Positions 25,476 through 34,593 of a DNA stretch of 55,328 nt are shown here, one piece after another. Position 1 is the first letter of the stretch, and the number at the start of each line of letters is the position of its first letter. The position numbers and the translations under genes were made by a program. The notes beneath the pieces are model-generated. The model was not told the DNA's origin and did no database searches. It saw nothing but the letters and a program-made list of their open reading frames with translations. Origin of the DNA: an uncultured Eubacteriales bacterium (lineage in GTDB: Bacteria > Bacillota > Clostridia > Monoglobales > Monoglobaceae); the NCBI GenBank assembly GCA_948468535.1, contig CAOKIL010000004.1, positions 1 through 55,328 on the forward strand, given 5' to 3'.

Positions 25476-26459
25476 ATGAAGAAGAACAAAAACAGGTTTG
25501 TGCGTGCAGCGATTTGTATCGGAGTAAGCATTGTGCTTTTGACAATGGCAGTGTTTGCCAATTATGACAATGCGAACGGATATTCGACAATCAAAGAAGC
25601 GGCAAAAAATATGATGTATACTGATAATATGACAGTGAACACAATTCTGGAGGCAAATATTGACGGCGTAAGTCTCGGAAAATACAACGGTACGATAAAG
25701 CTTGACAAAATCGGTGATGTAAAAATGCAGTCGTCTATGAATTTCGGCAACAGTGAGTACACAAGTGAATCTTTTGAAACTGTGCAGGACGGTTATAAAT
25801 TCAATAAGTATAGCTACGGCGGAGTAAATGATTATTCATCAAGCTATAAGTATCAGATATCTGATGATAGTCTTCCGATGGTTATGGACAGGGATAATGA
25901 AATGTTCACTAAGGGCGTTAATCTTGTTGAGACACTCTGTGACACACTTATCGGTGATGTAAAGAATAATATCGTTTTGGCAGAAACTGACGGCGGCAGC
26001 AGAACATACAGTCTTAATGTTTCGGGTGAACAATTGCCAAAGTATATGACGGCTGCATTTTCATTCATGTGTGCAGGTATGCGTTCTGATATGGATTATG
26101 ACGCTGATGTTGAGATTAGCGAAACAGAAAAAATGATAAATGAAATGTTTGTAAATCCGACAGAGCCGTATATCAATAACGTAAACGGCAAAGTTACAGT
26201 TGACGAGTGTAACAGAGTCACGGCGTTTGACGGAAAACTGATAATCACAGGTTATGACAATCAGGGCAATGCAAAGGATATGACTTTTGATGTCAACATG
26301 ACAGCAGGTGAGTTTGGCACAACGGCAATCGAAAGAGTAAATCCGGATGAGTATGAGGATATTGTCTCATCTAGTTCATACGCTGTGACATACAGCGATG
26401 ATGTAGAAGTAAATGTTAATACGTTGACCGGAGACTATATGATTAGCGAGAATAATTAA
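25476..26459 (+). CDS. Secreted or lipid-free exported protein of unknown function
   Basis: 327 residues with a clear signal peptide (basic start, hydrophobic core about 12-28, cleavage near VFA-N). The rest is hydrophilic with repeated beta-strand-like segments; the region near 225-280 (PTEPYINNVNGKVTVDECN) looks like a beta domain. I recognise no family. It precedes an ABC transporter and two-component system on the same strand, suggesting an extracellular partner of that module. It lacks a lipobox cysteine. Confidence 0.65.
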   Translation: MKKNKNRFVRAAICIGVSIVLLTMAVFANYDNANGYSTIKEAAKNMMYTDNMTVNTILEANIDGVSLGKYNGTIKLDKIGDVKMQSSMNFGNSEYTSESFETVQDGYKFNKYSYGGVNDYSSSYKYQISDDSLPMVMDRDNEMFTKGVNLVETLCDTLIGDVKNNIVLAETDGGSRTYSLNVSGEQLPKYMTAAFSFMCAGMRSDMDYDADVEISETEKMINEMFVNPTEPYINNVNGKVTVDECNRVTAFDGKLIITGYDNQGNAKDMTFDVNMTAGEFGTTAIERVNPDEYEDIVSSSSYAVTYSDDVEVNVNTLTGDYMISENN

Positions 26460-26466
26460 CAGCATA

Positions 26467-26490
26467 CCACATCAAAGATGTGGGTCACAG
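26467..26490 (+). repeat. Hairpin with AAA loop and GTCACAG tail
   Basis: CCACATC-AAA-GATGTGG followed by GTCACAG lies between the secreted protein gene and the ABC ATPase. A close relative (CACAATC-AAA-GATTGTG-GTCACAG) is at 14833-14856 in the toxin leader. It has no U-tract, so it is not a terminator. A small dispersed repeat is possible. Confidence 0.4.
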
Positions 26491-26504
26491 AAAGGTAAAT
26501 TAGT

Positions 26505-27257
26505 ATGTCGAAAACAATACTTTCGGTAAAGAATTTAAAAAAGCTATATAAGAACAATCGCGGCGTGCAGGACATCACCCTCAGTTTAGATGAGGGTGAT
26601 GTCGTTGGTCTGCTTGGTCCCAATGGTTCGGGAAAGACGACCGCAATGAAGGCGATTATGGGTATGACAAGTGTGGATAACGGAGAAATACGCATTTTCA
26701 ATCATGATATAGATACGGACTTTGAGGCGGCAATTCAAAATGTAGGCTGTCTCATTGAAGCTCCTGCACTCTATGAAAACATGACGGCGTATCAGAACCT
26801 AAAGCTTGCGGCACGGTTTTATCCGAACATGAGCAGAAGTGAGACACACGATAGAATTAATCATGTAATGCGGCTTGTTAATCTTGAAAAATATGCAAAT
26901 GACAAAGCGGGCAGATTTTCACTTGGTATGAAGCAGAGACTTGGTATTGCTTTGGCATTACTTTCGTGCCCCAAACTTGTAATACTTGACGAACCTACAA
27001 ACGGACTTGATATAGAAGGCGTTGTGCATATCCGTGATGTAGTTACGGATATGGCAAAGAGCGGAGGCGCATCGTTTTTGATAGCAGGGCATGTTGCGTC
27101 TGAGCTTGAAAAGATGTGCAACAAGGCGGCTATAATTTATGACGGTCAGCTTATGGCGTTTGAGTCGATGGATAAAATCCTGGAGAGCCATCCATCGCTT
27201 GAAGATTATTTTCTTGAAACTGTCGCTCATCAGCGGCGTCATGTAACAGGGATATAG
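26505..27257 (+). CDS. ABC transporter ATP-binding protein (BcrA-like)
   Basis: 250 residues: Walker A GLLGPNGSGKTTAM, signature FSLGMKQRLGIALAL, Walker B LVILDEPTNGLD and H-loop AGHV. The overall pattern matches the BcrA/DrrA-type ATPases of antimicrobial-peptide and lantibiotic exporters or sensors. Its partner permease follows 12 bp downstream, then a sensor kinase and response regulator. Confidence 0.92.
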   Translation: MSKTILSVKNLKKLYKNNRGVQDITLSLDEGDVVGLLGPNGSGKTTAMKAIMGMTSVDNGEIRIFNHDIDTDFEAAIQNVGCLIEAPALYENMTAYQNLKLAARFYPNMSRSETHDRINHVMRLVNLEKYANDKAGRFSLGMKQRLGIALALLSCPKLVILDEPTNGLDIEGVVHIRDVVTDMAKSGGASFLIAGHVASELEKMCNKAAIIYDGQLMAFESMDKILESHPSLEDYFLETVAHQRRHVTGI

Positions 27258-27269
27258 GGAGGCGGAATT

Positions 27270-28016
27270 ATGAAACTAATAACGGCAAATCTTAAAAACG
27301 AGAGCGCTAAAATCTTTGCACATAAAAAATACATAGTATTTATGATAATAGAAGTTATAATCTGTATTGGCGCGGTATGTTCAAAATTGCTTGCAGCAAG
27401 ACTGTCAAACGGTATGTTGACAATGAGCAATATTAGTACTTCTATAACTATGATGAGCCTTTTCTTTGAGGCTGTTATTCCGTTTATCAGCATTATGGCG
27501 GTGTGCGAGCTGTTTTCAGCGGAGTTTCATTCAAAGACGATACGCAGTATATTTGTGCGTCCGGCAGAACGGTACAAGGTATATATCGGCAAGATAAGTG
27601 CGGTTTTGATTCTTGCGGTTATTAATATGGCAGTGGTGTTTATTGCGTCAAGTGCTGCTGATTTTGCGGTATCGGGCAAGGTTGTCAGCTTTGGTTATTC
27701 GCTTAGCGCATATATTTTGGATATTATACCCATGCTTGTTGTTATACTGATGGCAGTAATGCTTAATCAGATTGTAAAAAGCTCGACAATGGCTATGTTT
27801 TTGTGTATAATAGTATATGCAGGATTAAAGGTTATGGGCATTTCGTTCTCAAGCCTCAGCGGTTTGGTATTTACCGGATACATGCAGTGGCACAAAATTT
27901 GGCTTGGCGGCGGTATGCCGTATCTGGCGGCATCGTTCAAAGCTCTTTTGCTTTTGGGCTATGGCTTGACCTTTGGTGCTGTCGGATATTATATATTCAG
28001 ATTTAAGGAATGTTAA
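27270..28016 (+). CDS. ABC transporter permease (ABC-2 type)
   Basis: 248 residues with about six membrane helices and ELFSAEFHSKTIRSIFVRPAERYKVYIGK, the cytoplasmic motif characteristic of BcrB/ABC-2 permeases. GGAGG lies before the ATG. It forms the transporter with the preceding ATPase. Confidence 0.88.
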   Translation: MKLITANLKNESAKIFAHKKYIVFMIIEVIICIGAVCSKLLAARLSNGMLTMSNISTSITMMSLFFEAVIPFISIMAVCELFSAEFHSKTIRSIFVRPAERYKVYIGKISAVLILAVINMAVVFIASSAADFAVSGKVVSFGYSLSAYILDIIPMLVVILMAVMLNQIVKSSTMAMFLCIIVYAGLKVMGISFSSLSGLVFTGYMQWHKIWLGGGMPYLAASFKALLLLGYGLTFGAVGYYIFRFKEC

Positions 28017-28017
28017 C

Positions 28018-29172
28018 ATGTCTATAAAAACCAAATTTTTTATTTCGTCAATAATAATGCTGGTGCTGCCTGTTTTCATTATGCTTTTGATTACAGCATT
28101 TATTTTTGTGATTTTCGCAAGTTATATGCCCGGCATTTCTATTGAGATAAGCGGTATGTCAGAAACATATACAAATCCGGTTATGCAGAAGTATGCTATT
28201 CTTTGGATTATTATACTAATCGGTGTTGTCGCTATTTGCTGTGTAGGGATTACAACATATTTATCTCGGACTATTCTATCACCGCTCAGGCAAATGATAG
28301 ATGCGATGGAGCATATCGCAAAGGGTGACTTGGATTATGAATTTACTTGCTCGGCGGATAAGGAAATCAGAGAGGTGTATGATTCGCTTGACAGGCTTAG
28401 GATAAGCCTTAAAAATTCTGTCAGCTCTGAACTGAGGCGTGAGAAGGAGTACAGAAGGCTTATAGCTAACATCTCGCATGATTTAAGAACGCCGATAACC
28501 TCCATAAAGGGATATGTAGAAGGAATAAAAGACGGAGTGGCAAATACGCCCGAAAAGACTGAAAAATATTTAGATACGATACTACTAAAGGCAAATGTGC
28601 TTGAAAAGATGGTTGATAATCTTTCGGTTTATTCAAGGCTCGACTTTGAGAACGAATCGTATAATATGCAGATACATGATTTAAATAGATTTGTTACGGA
28701 GCTTTTGGGTGAATATTCGATTGATTTGCGGAACGGAAATGTTGAACTTGAAATAGGTGAAGCTTTGGATAAAGGCGATACCGTCTATGCTAAGTTTGAC
28801 AGAGAGAAATTGCGCCGCGTCATAGTCAACGTAGTAGGAAACGCAATAAAGTATAAAAAACCCGGCGCACAAGGCAGTCTCAAAGTTGATATAACCCACG
28901 AAGATAATGGTGTGATACTTAGCTTTGCCGATAACGGAATAGGAATATCAAAAGAAGAGGAAAGCAAGGTGTTTGAGACATTCTATCGTTCTGACCCTGC
29001 GAGAAATCTTGACGCGCAGGGTAACGGTCTCGGTCTGTCAATAGCCGACAGAATAGTGAGAGAGCATGGCGGAAAGATTTGGATGCGTTCAAACGAGAAA
29101 GACGGTGGCGTTACGGTTTACATTTTTCTGCCGAACAGAATACTGAAAAGAGGAAGAACATGCGAATATTAA
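28018..29172 (+). CDS. Sensor histidine kinase
   Basis: 384 residues: two membrane helices (about 10-36 and 60-80) with a very short external loop, a HAMP domain, the phospho-acceptor ANISHDLRTPITSIKGYVEG (His about 154), and a HATPase domain (NVVGNAIKYKK, DNGIGISKEE, GNGLGLSIADRIV). The short external loop is typical of intramembrane-sensing kinases that need a partner transporter, consistent with the neighbouring ABC genes. The ATG at 28018 follows AAGGA; the earlier GTG-type start overlaps the permease gene and was rejected. Confidence 0.93.
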   Translation: MSIKTKFFISSIIMLVLPVFIMLLITAFIFVIFASYMPGISIEISGMSETYTNPVMQKYAILWIIILIGVVAICCVGITTYLSRTILSPLRQMIDAMEHIAKGDLDYEFTCSADKEIREVYDSLDRLRISLKNSVSSELRREKEYRRLIANISHDLRTPITSIKGYVEGIKDGVANTPEKTEKYLDTILLKANVLEKMVDNLSVYSRLDFENESYNMQIHDLNRFVTELLGEYSIDLRNGNVELEIGEALDKGDTVYAKFDREKLRRVIVNVVGNAIKYKKPGAQGSLKVDITHEDNGVILSFADNGIGISKEEESKVFETFYRSDPARNLDAQGNGLGLSIADRIVREHGGKIWMRSNEKDGGVTVYIFLPNRILKRGRTCEY

Positions 29173-29852
29173 TAATAGAGGATGATCGCAGTATAGCCGA
29201 ACTCGAACGGGATTATCTTGAAATTGACGGATTTGAATGTGACTTGACGGCAGACGGGAACACCGGTCTCAAGATGGCACTCAGTAATGAGTACGATTTG
29301 ATTATAATAGATATTATGATACCGGGTCGAGATGGTTTCTCGGTATGCAGTGAGATTCGGAAGGAAAAAGAAATTCCGGTAATATTTGTATCAGCAAGAA
29401 GCGAGGACATTGACAAAATCCGCGGTTTTGGTCTCGGTGCTGACGACTATATCGCAAAACCGTTTTCACCGTCCGAAATGGTTGCAAGGGTGAAGGCACA
29501 TATTAAGCGTTATAATAAGTTGGTGAGTTCAGGAGTAAAACCTAAGAACAAAGTTATAGAAGTCAAAGGACTGACGATTGACACCGGGTCAAGGCGTGTG
29601 TATATAGGAAGCAGCGAAGTTATCCTCACTGTTAAGGAATATGATTTGCTTGTGTTTTTGATAGAAAACCCGAACATAGTGTTCAGCAAAGACACTTTGT
29701 TTGACAGAATATGGGGCATGGACGCACTTGGTGATGCCGCAACCGTAACGGTTCATGTGCAGCGCATAAGAGATAAGATATCGCCAGGCTCAGAGAATAA
29801 GAACAAATACATAGAAACTGTCTGGGGCGCCGGATATAGGTTCAAAGTATAA
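29160..29852 (+). CDS. OmpR-family response regulator
   Basis: 230 residues: receiver domain (IIEDD, acceptor Asp about 51 in LIIIDIMIPG, Lys in IAKPFSP) and a winged-helix output domain ending WGAGYRFKV. The ATG at 29160 overlaps the last 13 bases of the kinase gene, so kinase and regulator are coupled. It probably controls the operon 25476-29852 or a resistance gene elsewhere. Confidence 0.93.
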   Translation: MRILIIEDDRSIAELERDYLEIDGFECDLTADGNTGLKMALSNEYDLIIIDIMIPGRDGFSVCSEIRKEKEIPVIFVSARSEDIDKIRGFGLGADDYIAKPFSPSEMVARVKAHIKRYNKLVSSGVKPKNKVIEVKGLTIDTGSRRVYIGSSEVILTVKEYDLLVFLIENPNIVFSKDTLFDRIWGMDALGDAATVTVHVQRIRDKISPGSENKNKYIETVWGAGYRFKV

Positions 29853-29914
29853 TGCTCCGCATATTGTACTGTATAAAATTATAAGTGATTTTATGACATG
29901 TTGCTAAACAGAAT

Positions 29915-29955
29915 GAAAACAGCGCAGTATTTTAAATTCTACGCTGTTTTATCTT
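29915..29955. terminator. Terminator between the response regulator and the R-M remnant
   Basis: AAAACAGCG/CGCTGTTTT stem with an inner AG/CT pair and A/T-rich loop. A-tract on one side and T-rich sequence on the other suit both converging genes. Confidence 0.65.
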
Positions 29956-29997
29956 TGTTATCAAATTATTAATTTAGATTTTAATATTTATGCTATT

Positions 29998-31115
29998 TCA
30001 TAACTCTTTTTTGAAGTCTGTCCATTTGGCAGCCACTTCAAGATGTATGTCATTGTCCAATTCTTTAAAATGTTCCTGCCCGCAACGGATTTTTAATCGT
30101 TCTGTTTCTCTTAAATTCATAGAGTCGTTCGTGCCTTTTGTTTCAAAAACAAAATATAATTTTTCTGTTCCATCCTTGTCAAGATATACAGCCCAGTCAG
30201 GATTATAATTGCCTATTGGTGTTCTTATTTTGAACTTTTGTGGAAGTTTGAAGAACATTTTAACATCAGAGTCATTATCTAAGGCTATCGCAAAATCCTT
30301 TTCTATGTTACTATCATAAATCGTATAATCATAGACACTGTTATTTACAGCAACTGCATTTTTATCAAGTGTCGCAATAAATTCCTTACTGTCAAAAACC
30401 TCCTGTGCATAGTATTCCTGTCCGTCCAATTTGATATACTTGATACCGTCTATTGATAATTTGTGCCTTGTAGTTTGTATAATATCAGTACAGCGTTCAA
30501 TAAATAGCTGTGGATTGTTTATTAAGTCCTTTATCCGTCCGCTCTGTTTGATAATTTCAAATATAGTTCGTTCCGTTGTCAGTGTTTCAGCACATATAGC
30601 CGCCAATCTTAAACGGGGATACATCATATTAAGCCAATTTGTATGGAAACGTCCCATTGTTTCAGGATTGCTCTTTGTGGTCTGCTCTGTAACCTCTTTA
30701 TATCTGCTTATCGGGTCTGAAAAATCGTCCTCATAAACAAAATCGTTGCCTGTGTTTTACGGAGGGTCTATGTAAATCATTTTAATTTTACGATAGTAGG
30801 AAGTTTGCAATAATTTTAAAACCTCTAAATTATCGCCTTTAATATAGATATTTTTTGTTTCATCAAAATTGACGCTCTCGTCCTTGTTTGGTCGGAGCGT
30901 TCCTATTGAGCGTTTTTGAGCGAGCTGTAAACATTCGCTTTTGCCTTTCCACTCAAATTTATATTTTTCAAGGTCATTTGTAATATATTCACCGCATAAG
31001 GACAGCAACTTGTCAATATCCAGCTTTCTCTCGCTGAAACATTCGGGAAAGACAGATTTTAGTTTTCTATATTTGCACTCTCCAAATCCATTGAAAGACC
31101 GTCTAATATATCCAT
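29998..31115 (-). pseudogene. Decayed type III restriction-modification locus (Mod N-terminus fused to Res C-terminus)
   Basis: Reading leftward from an ATG at 31115, the first ~17 codons match a Mod start (MDILDGLSMDLESANIE). A one-base frameshift near 31060 shifts into KLKSVFPECF..., which continues through the methyltransferase motif MIYIDPP. There the Tyr codon of DPPY is TAA (30757-30759), and the frame continues NTGNDFVYEDDFSDP. After NMMYPRLRLA (near 30600) the sequence switches to the C-terminal part of a type III Res subunit, with GNYNPDWAVY and FVFETKGT nuclease motifs, ending at 29998. Most of Mod and the Res helicase are deleted. At least three inactivating events are visible, so neither modification nor cleavage should remain. 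Confidence 0.88.
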
Positions 31116-31223
31116 TGTAAATTCCTCAGCTCTAATTTTTGATTTCTCATTCTATTATAAAGTTTTTACTGCATTTTGTCAATAAATAGTATTTAATAGG
31201 TTGTACGATATTAGCATTATTAT

Positions 31224-31266
31224 GAAAAAATGAAACAGCATATTATGAAATTATGCTGTTTCATTA
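31224..31266 (-). terminator. Terminator of hydG
   Basis: Perfect 14-bp stem AATGAAACAGCATA (31229-31242)/TATGCTGTTTCATT (31252-31265), followed on the minus strand by a T-tract. Confidence 0.88.
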
Positions 31267-31311
31267 AAAATAGTATTAGTGTTTTATGAGTACTAACAAT
31301 ATGTGAAATAT

Positions 31312-32739
31312 TTAAAATCTGAAATCTCTTTCGCCGTGTTCGATTTTGCCGAGATATTCAATTGTTGTGTTTCTCACCTTTTCGTTCGGAATCTTTTTAA
31401 TTTCTTCTGCGATTACCTTTTCGCCCTTTTGTTTTGTGTCGTCGCTTGCGTAGTCCTCAAGATATTCCTTTAAGGTGATTAGAGCGTTCGGCTGGCAGCA
31501 GTTTTGTATTGCGCCCGACTTTGCCAGAGGCATGAAGCGGTCGCCTGTTCTGCCCTGACGGTAGCACGCAGTACAGAAGCTTGGTATATATCCGAGTTCA
31601 AGCAGCCAGTTTAAAACTTCGTCAAGAGTTCTCGTGTCGCTGCGGTCGAACTGCGCGGTGTTTTCATCTTCGCTTTCAGGCTCTACATATCCGCCGACGC
31701 TTGTGCTTGACGCGCCGCTTATCTGTGAAACTCCGAGCTCGAGCGCGCGTCTGCGGCTTTCTTTGCTTTCACGTGTTGAAATAATCATCCCGGTATACGG
31801 AACAGCTATTCGTATTACGGCAACAATCTTTTCAAATATATCGTCGGATACTGCGTTTGAAAAATCATCGACATCAATATCGTCGGCGGGGCAGATTCGC
31901 GGTACGCTGATTGTGTGCGGACCTACGCCAAACGCCGCTTCCAGATGTTCGGCGTGCATAAGCAATCCCACAAAGTCATAGCGGTAGAGGTTTAGTCCAA
32001 AAAGAACGCCGCAGCCGACATCGTCAATACCGCCCTGCATTGCTCTGTCCATCGCTTCAGTATGATAGGCATAGTCATGCTTCGGTCCTGTCGGATGAAG
32101 CTGTAGGTAATTTTCTTTGTTGTATGTCTCCTGAAACAATATATATGTTCCTATTCCTGCATCTTTGAGCTTTTTGTAATTCTCAACGGTCGTTGCCGCA
32201 ATATTGACGTTTACACGGCGGATAGCGCCGTTTTTATGTTTTATGCCATAAATTGTGTTAATACATTCGAGGATATATTCGAGAGGGTTATTTACAGGGT
32301 CCTCGCCGGCTTCAAGCGCCAGGCGTTTGTGTCCCATATCCTGGAGAGCAATTGTTTCGGCTTTGACCTGATCCTGAGTCAGCTTCTTGCGGCAGATAGT
32401 TTTGTTCTTTGCGTGATAAGGGCAGTAGACGCATCCGTTAACACAGTAGTTTGACAGATAAAGCGGTGCAAACATAACAATTCTGTTGCCGTAAATCTTT
32501 TGCTTTATCTCGCGTGCGAGTTTGTACATCTCTTGATTCAAGTCATTAATTTCACAGTCAAGAAGAACAGCCGCCTCACGATGAGTTAACCCCTTACATT
32601 CGCGTGCTTTTTCAATTATTGATTTAATCAGTTCGCGGTTATTTTTATTTTCACTTGCATATTTAAGCGTTTCATTGATTTCACCGTCGTTAATAAATTC
32701 TTCGGCTTTCATTGACTTTACGTCATATTTGTATTTCAT
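31312..32739 (-). CDS. hydG: [FeFe]-hydrogenase maturase HydG
   Basis: 475-residue radical-SAM enzyme: the SAM cluster motif CVNGCVYC near residue 95 and the HydG-specific C-terminal CTACYRQGRTGDRFM that binds the auxiliary cluster. HydG cleaves tyrosine to supply CO and CN ligands of the H-cluster. The ATG at 32739 has AAAGGAG; the longer frame to 32793 is unsupported. hydE, hydF and hydrogenase structural genes are not in the window, so it must cooperate with genes elsewhere. ThiH, a related enzyme, lacks the C-terminal motif. Confidence 0.94.
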   Translation of the reverse strand: MKYKYDVKSMKAEEFINDGEINETLKYASENKNNRELIKSIIEKARECKGLTHREAAVLLDCEINDLNQEMYKLAREIKQKIYGNRIVMFAPLYLSNYCVNGCVYCPYHAKNKTICRKKLTQDQVKAETIALQDMGHKRLALEAGEDPVNNPLEYILECINTIYGIKHKNGAIRRVNVNIAATTVENYKKLKDAGIGTYILFQETYNKENYLQLHPTGPKHDYAYHTEAMDRAMQGGIDDVGCGVLFGLNLYRYDFVGLLMHAEHLEAAFGVGPHTISVPRICPADDIDVDDFSNAVSDDIFEKIVAVIRIAVPYTGMIISTRESKESRRRALELGVSQISGASSTSVGGYVEPESEDENTAQFDRSDTRTLDEVLNWLLELGYIPSFCTACYRQGRTGDRFMPLAKSGAIQNCCQPNALITLKEYLEDYASDDTKQKGEKVIAEEIKKIPNEKVRNTTIEYLGKIEHGERDFRF

Positions 32740-32896
32740 ATTATTACTCCTTTGAACTATCAATATGTTAACACACAAAACAACAAAAGTCAATATAGAG
32801 ATTTATGTATTTGCCGGATGAAATCCCCTGAATACATGGGATAATGTTTGCATATAGTTAGATAAACGCAGAGTTTCGGTCAAAAGGATGATGAAG

Positions 32897-33226
32897 ATGA
32901 ATAACAGTGCAAGACACAACGACAGAGATAACCGCCGTGACAGAAAAAAGGAACGTGATGAGGATACCTTAAAAGAAAAGATAGCCGATGCGGTTGATAT
33001 ATCAAAGGACACGATTCTCGGTATACCGCTTGTATCTATGATTGGAGACAGAGAGATAACTATTGAAAACTACATAGGAATTCTTGAATACACCGATACG
33101 GTTATTCGCATTAAGTGTAAGGCGCTGAGCGTCAGGCTTGAAGGTAAGAACCTTGAACTTAAAACAATGACCCGTTCGTTTTTGTATATTACCGGGAGGT
33201 TTAAATGCTTTTCATACGAATACTAA
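32897..33226 (+). CDS. yqfC: Sporulation protein YqfC
   Basis: The ~109-residue protein has a charged, disordered N-terminus and the YqfC core SKDTILGIPLVSMIGDREITIENYIGILEYTD. Homologues are sporulation proteins of the mother cell. Three nearby ATGs compete; the one at 32897 is nine bases after AAAAGG and is preferred. It overlaps yqfD by 22 bp, the standard arrangement. Confidence 0.9.
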   Translation: MNNSARHNDRDNRRDRKKERDEDTLKEKIADAVDISKDTILGIPLVSMIGDREITIENYIGILEYTDTVIRIKCKALSVRLEGKNLELKTMTRSFLYITGRFKCFSYEY

Positions 33227-34431
33227 ATTTTCTAAAAGGCTATTTGATTATAACCGCTTCTGGTCGGTTTACCGAAAGGTTCATAAACATATGTGTGCGC
33301 CGCAATATGACAATGTGGGACGTCAAGTCAGAAAACGGAGTTATAATCGCAAAACTTTCTGCTTCGGATTTTTTCAAAATCCGTGATGTCGCACGAATCA
33401 CCTCTACAAGTGTCAGGATAAAAAGACGTATAGGACTTGGATTTCTGTGCAGAAGATACCGCAATCGCTGGCCTTTGATATTTGCAGTTATTTTGTTTAC
33501 GGCAATCATTTATTATACCTCAACTCATGTTATGTCAATAGAGGTGACAGGCAACCAAAGAATCCCAACAGATAAAATTTTAGACGAGCTGAATCAGACC
33601 GGTCTAAAGACCGGTATCAAAGCCGAGGATATTGTGCCTGACCAAATAAGAAACCAAATCATGATAATGGACGAGGATGTGTCGTGGCTGGGTGTGAATG
33701 TCAGAGGCAGCCGGGTATACATAGAAGTCGCTGAAAGAATCGATAGTGAAAGCATACCTCATGAAACAGGCGAGCCGTGTAATGTTGTAGCTGCTAAAGA
33801 CGGAATTATCAGCAGTATGCAGGTTAAACAGGGGCAGACAATGATTAAAAAGGGTGACGGCGTGAGAGAGGGAGACCTGCTTGTCAGCGGAATAATGGAC
33901 AGTACATACGGCGGATTCAGAACTGTTCACGCATACGGCGAAATTTGGGCAAGAACCGAATATTCAGCATCAGCAGATTATCCGCTTGTATATACAAAGC
34001 GTGAATACAGCGATAATGTGAAAACATTTTTGGGTCTGGATTTGCTTGGGAACTGTGTCGATTTATTTTCGAGAAAACACATTGATGATTCGCGTTTTGA
34101 AGAGAGAAGTACGAATTATGTGTATAAGACAAATATTTGGGGCAGAGATATTGAAATAGGGGCAAAACGCTATGACTTTGTGGGATATGATACGGTTGAG
34201 ATTCACAGAACGGTGAGCGAGGCGGTTGAAGAGGCGGAGACAGAACTGACAAAACAGGTTGAAGCGGAAGTTCCCGGCAGTGCAAAGGTTGTTTCAAAAA
34301 ATACCGACCATAATATTGTGTCAGGTGAGACAGTAAGAGTTACCGTTACATGGTACTGTGACGAGAACATAGCGAAAGAAGCGCCGATTGAAGATATGGA
34401 AGATATAGATTATACGGATGATGGGATTTAA
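33205..34431 (+). CDS. yqfD: Sporulation protein YqfD
   Basis: 408 residues: a cytoplasmic N-terminal part (FLKGYLIITASGRFTERFIN), one membrane helix around 90-110, and an extracytoplasmic part with VTGNQRIPTDKILDEL resembling FtsQ/POTRA-like beta domains, ending in an acidic tail. Required for a late stage of sporulation in Bacillus. GGGAGGT precedes the ATG, which overlaps the end of yqfC. Confidence 0.92.
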   Translation: MLFIRILNFLKGYLIITASGRFTERFINICVRRNMTMWDVKSENGVIIAKLSASDFFKIRDVARITSTSVRIKRRIGLGFLCRRYRNRWPLIFAVILFTAIIYYTSTHVMSIEVTGNQRIPTDKILDELNQTGLKTGIKAEDIVPDQIRNQIMIMDEDVSWLGVNVRGSRVYIEVAERIDSESIPHETGEPCNVVAAKDGIISSMQVKQGQTMIKKGDGVREGDLLVSGIMDSTYGGFRTVHAYGEIWARTEYSASADYPLVYTKREYSDNVKTFLGLDLLGNCVDLFSRKHIDDSRFEERSTNYVYKTNIWGRDIEIGAKRYDFVGYDTVEIHRTVSEAVEEAETELTKQVEAEVPGSAKVVSKNTDHNIVSGETVRVTVTWYCDENIAKEAPIEDMEDIDYTDDGI

Positions 34432-34466
34432 GCGATAAAATCGCTTAAATCCCATATTTTTATTTG
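34423..34466 (+). terminator. Terminator after yqfD
   Basis: Perfect 13-14-bp stem GGGATTTAAGCGAT/ATCGCTTAAATCCC with an AAA loop, spanning the yqfD stop codon, followed by ATATTTTTATTT. Confidence 0.93.
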
Positions 34467-34492
34467 ACAAATTCTTCTTTTTGGATTATCAT
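34464..34492 (+). promoter_or_regulatory. Promoter of the phoH-ybeY-dgkA-era-recO operon
   Basis: TTGACA (34464-34469), 17 bp, TATCAT (34487-34492). It gives a ~95-nt leader before phoH. Confidence 0.75.
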
Positions 34493-34593
34493 ATATTAAG
34501 TAAAAATATATCTTATAAACTTTGGTAAAAATATTGATAAAACGGTTTGAAACATCGTTTTTGCAATACTTTAATTAACTACGAGGTAATTTG

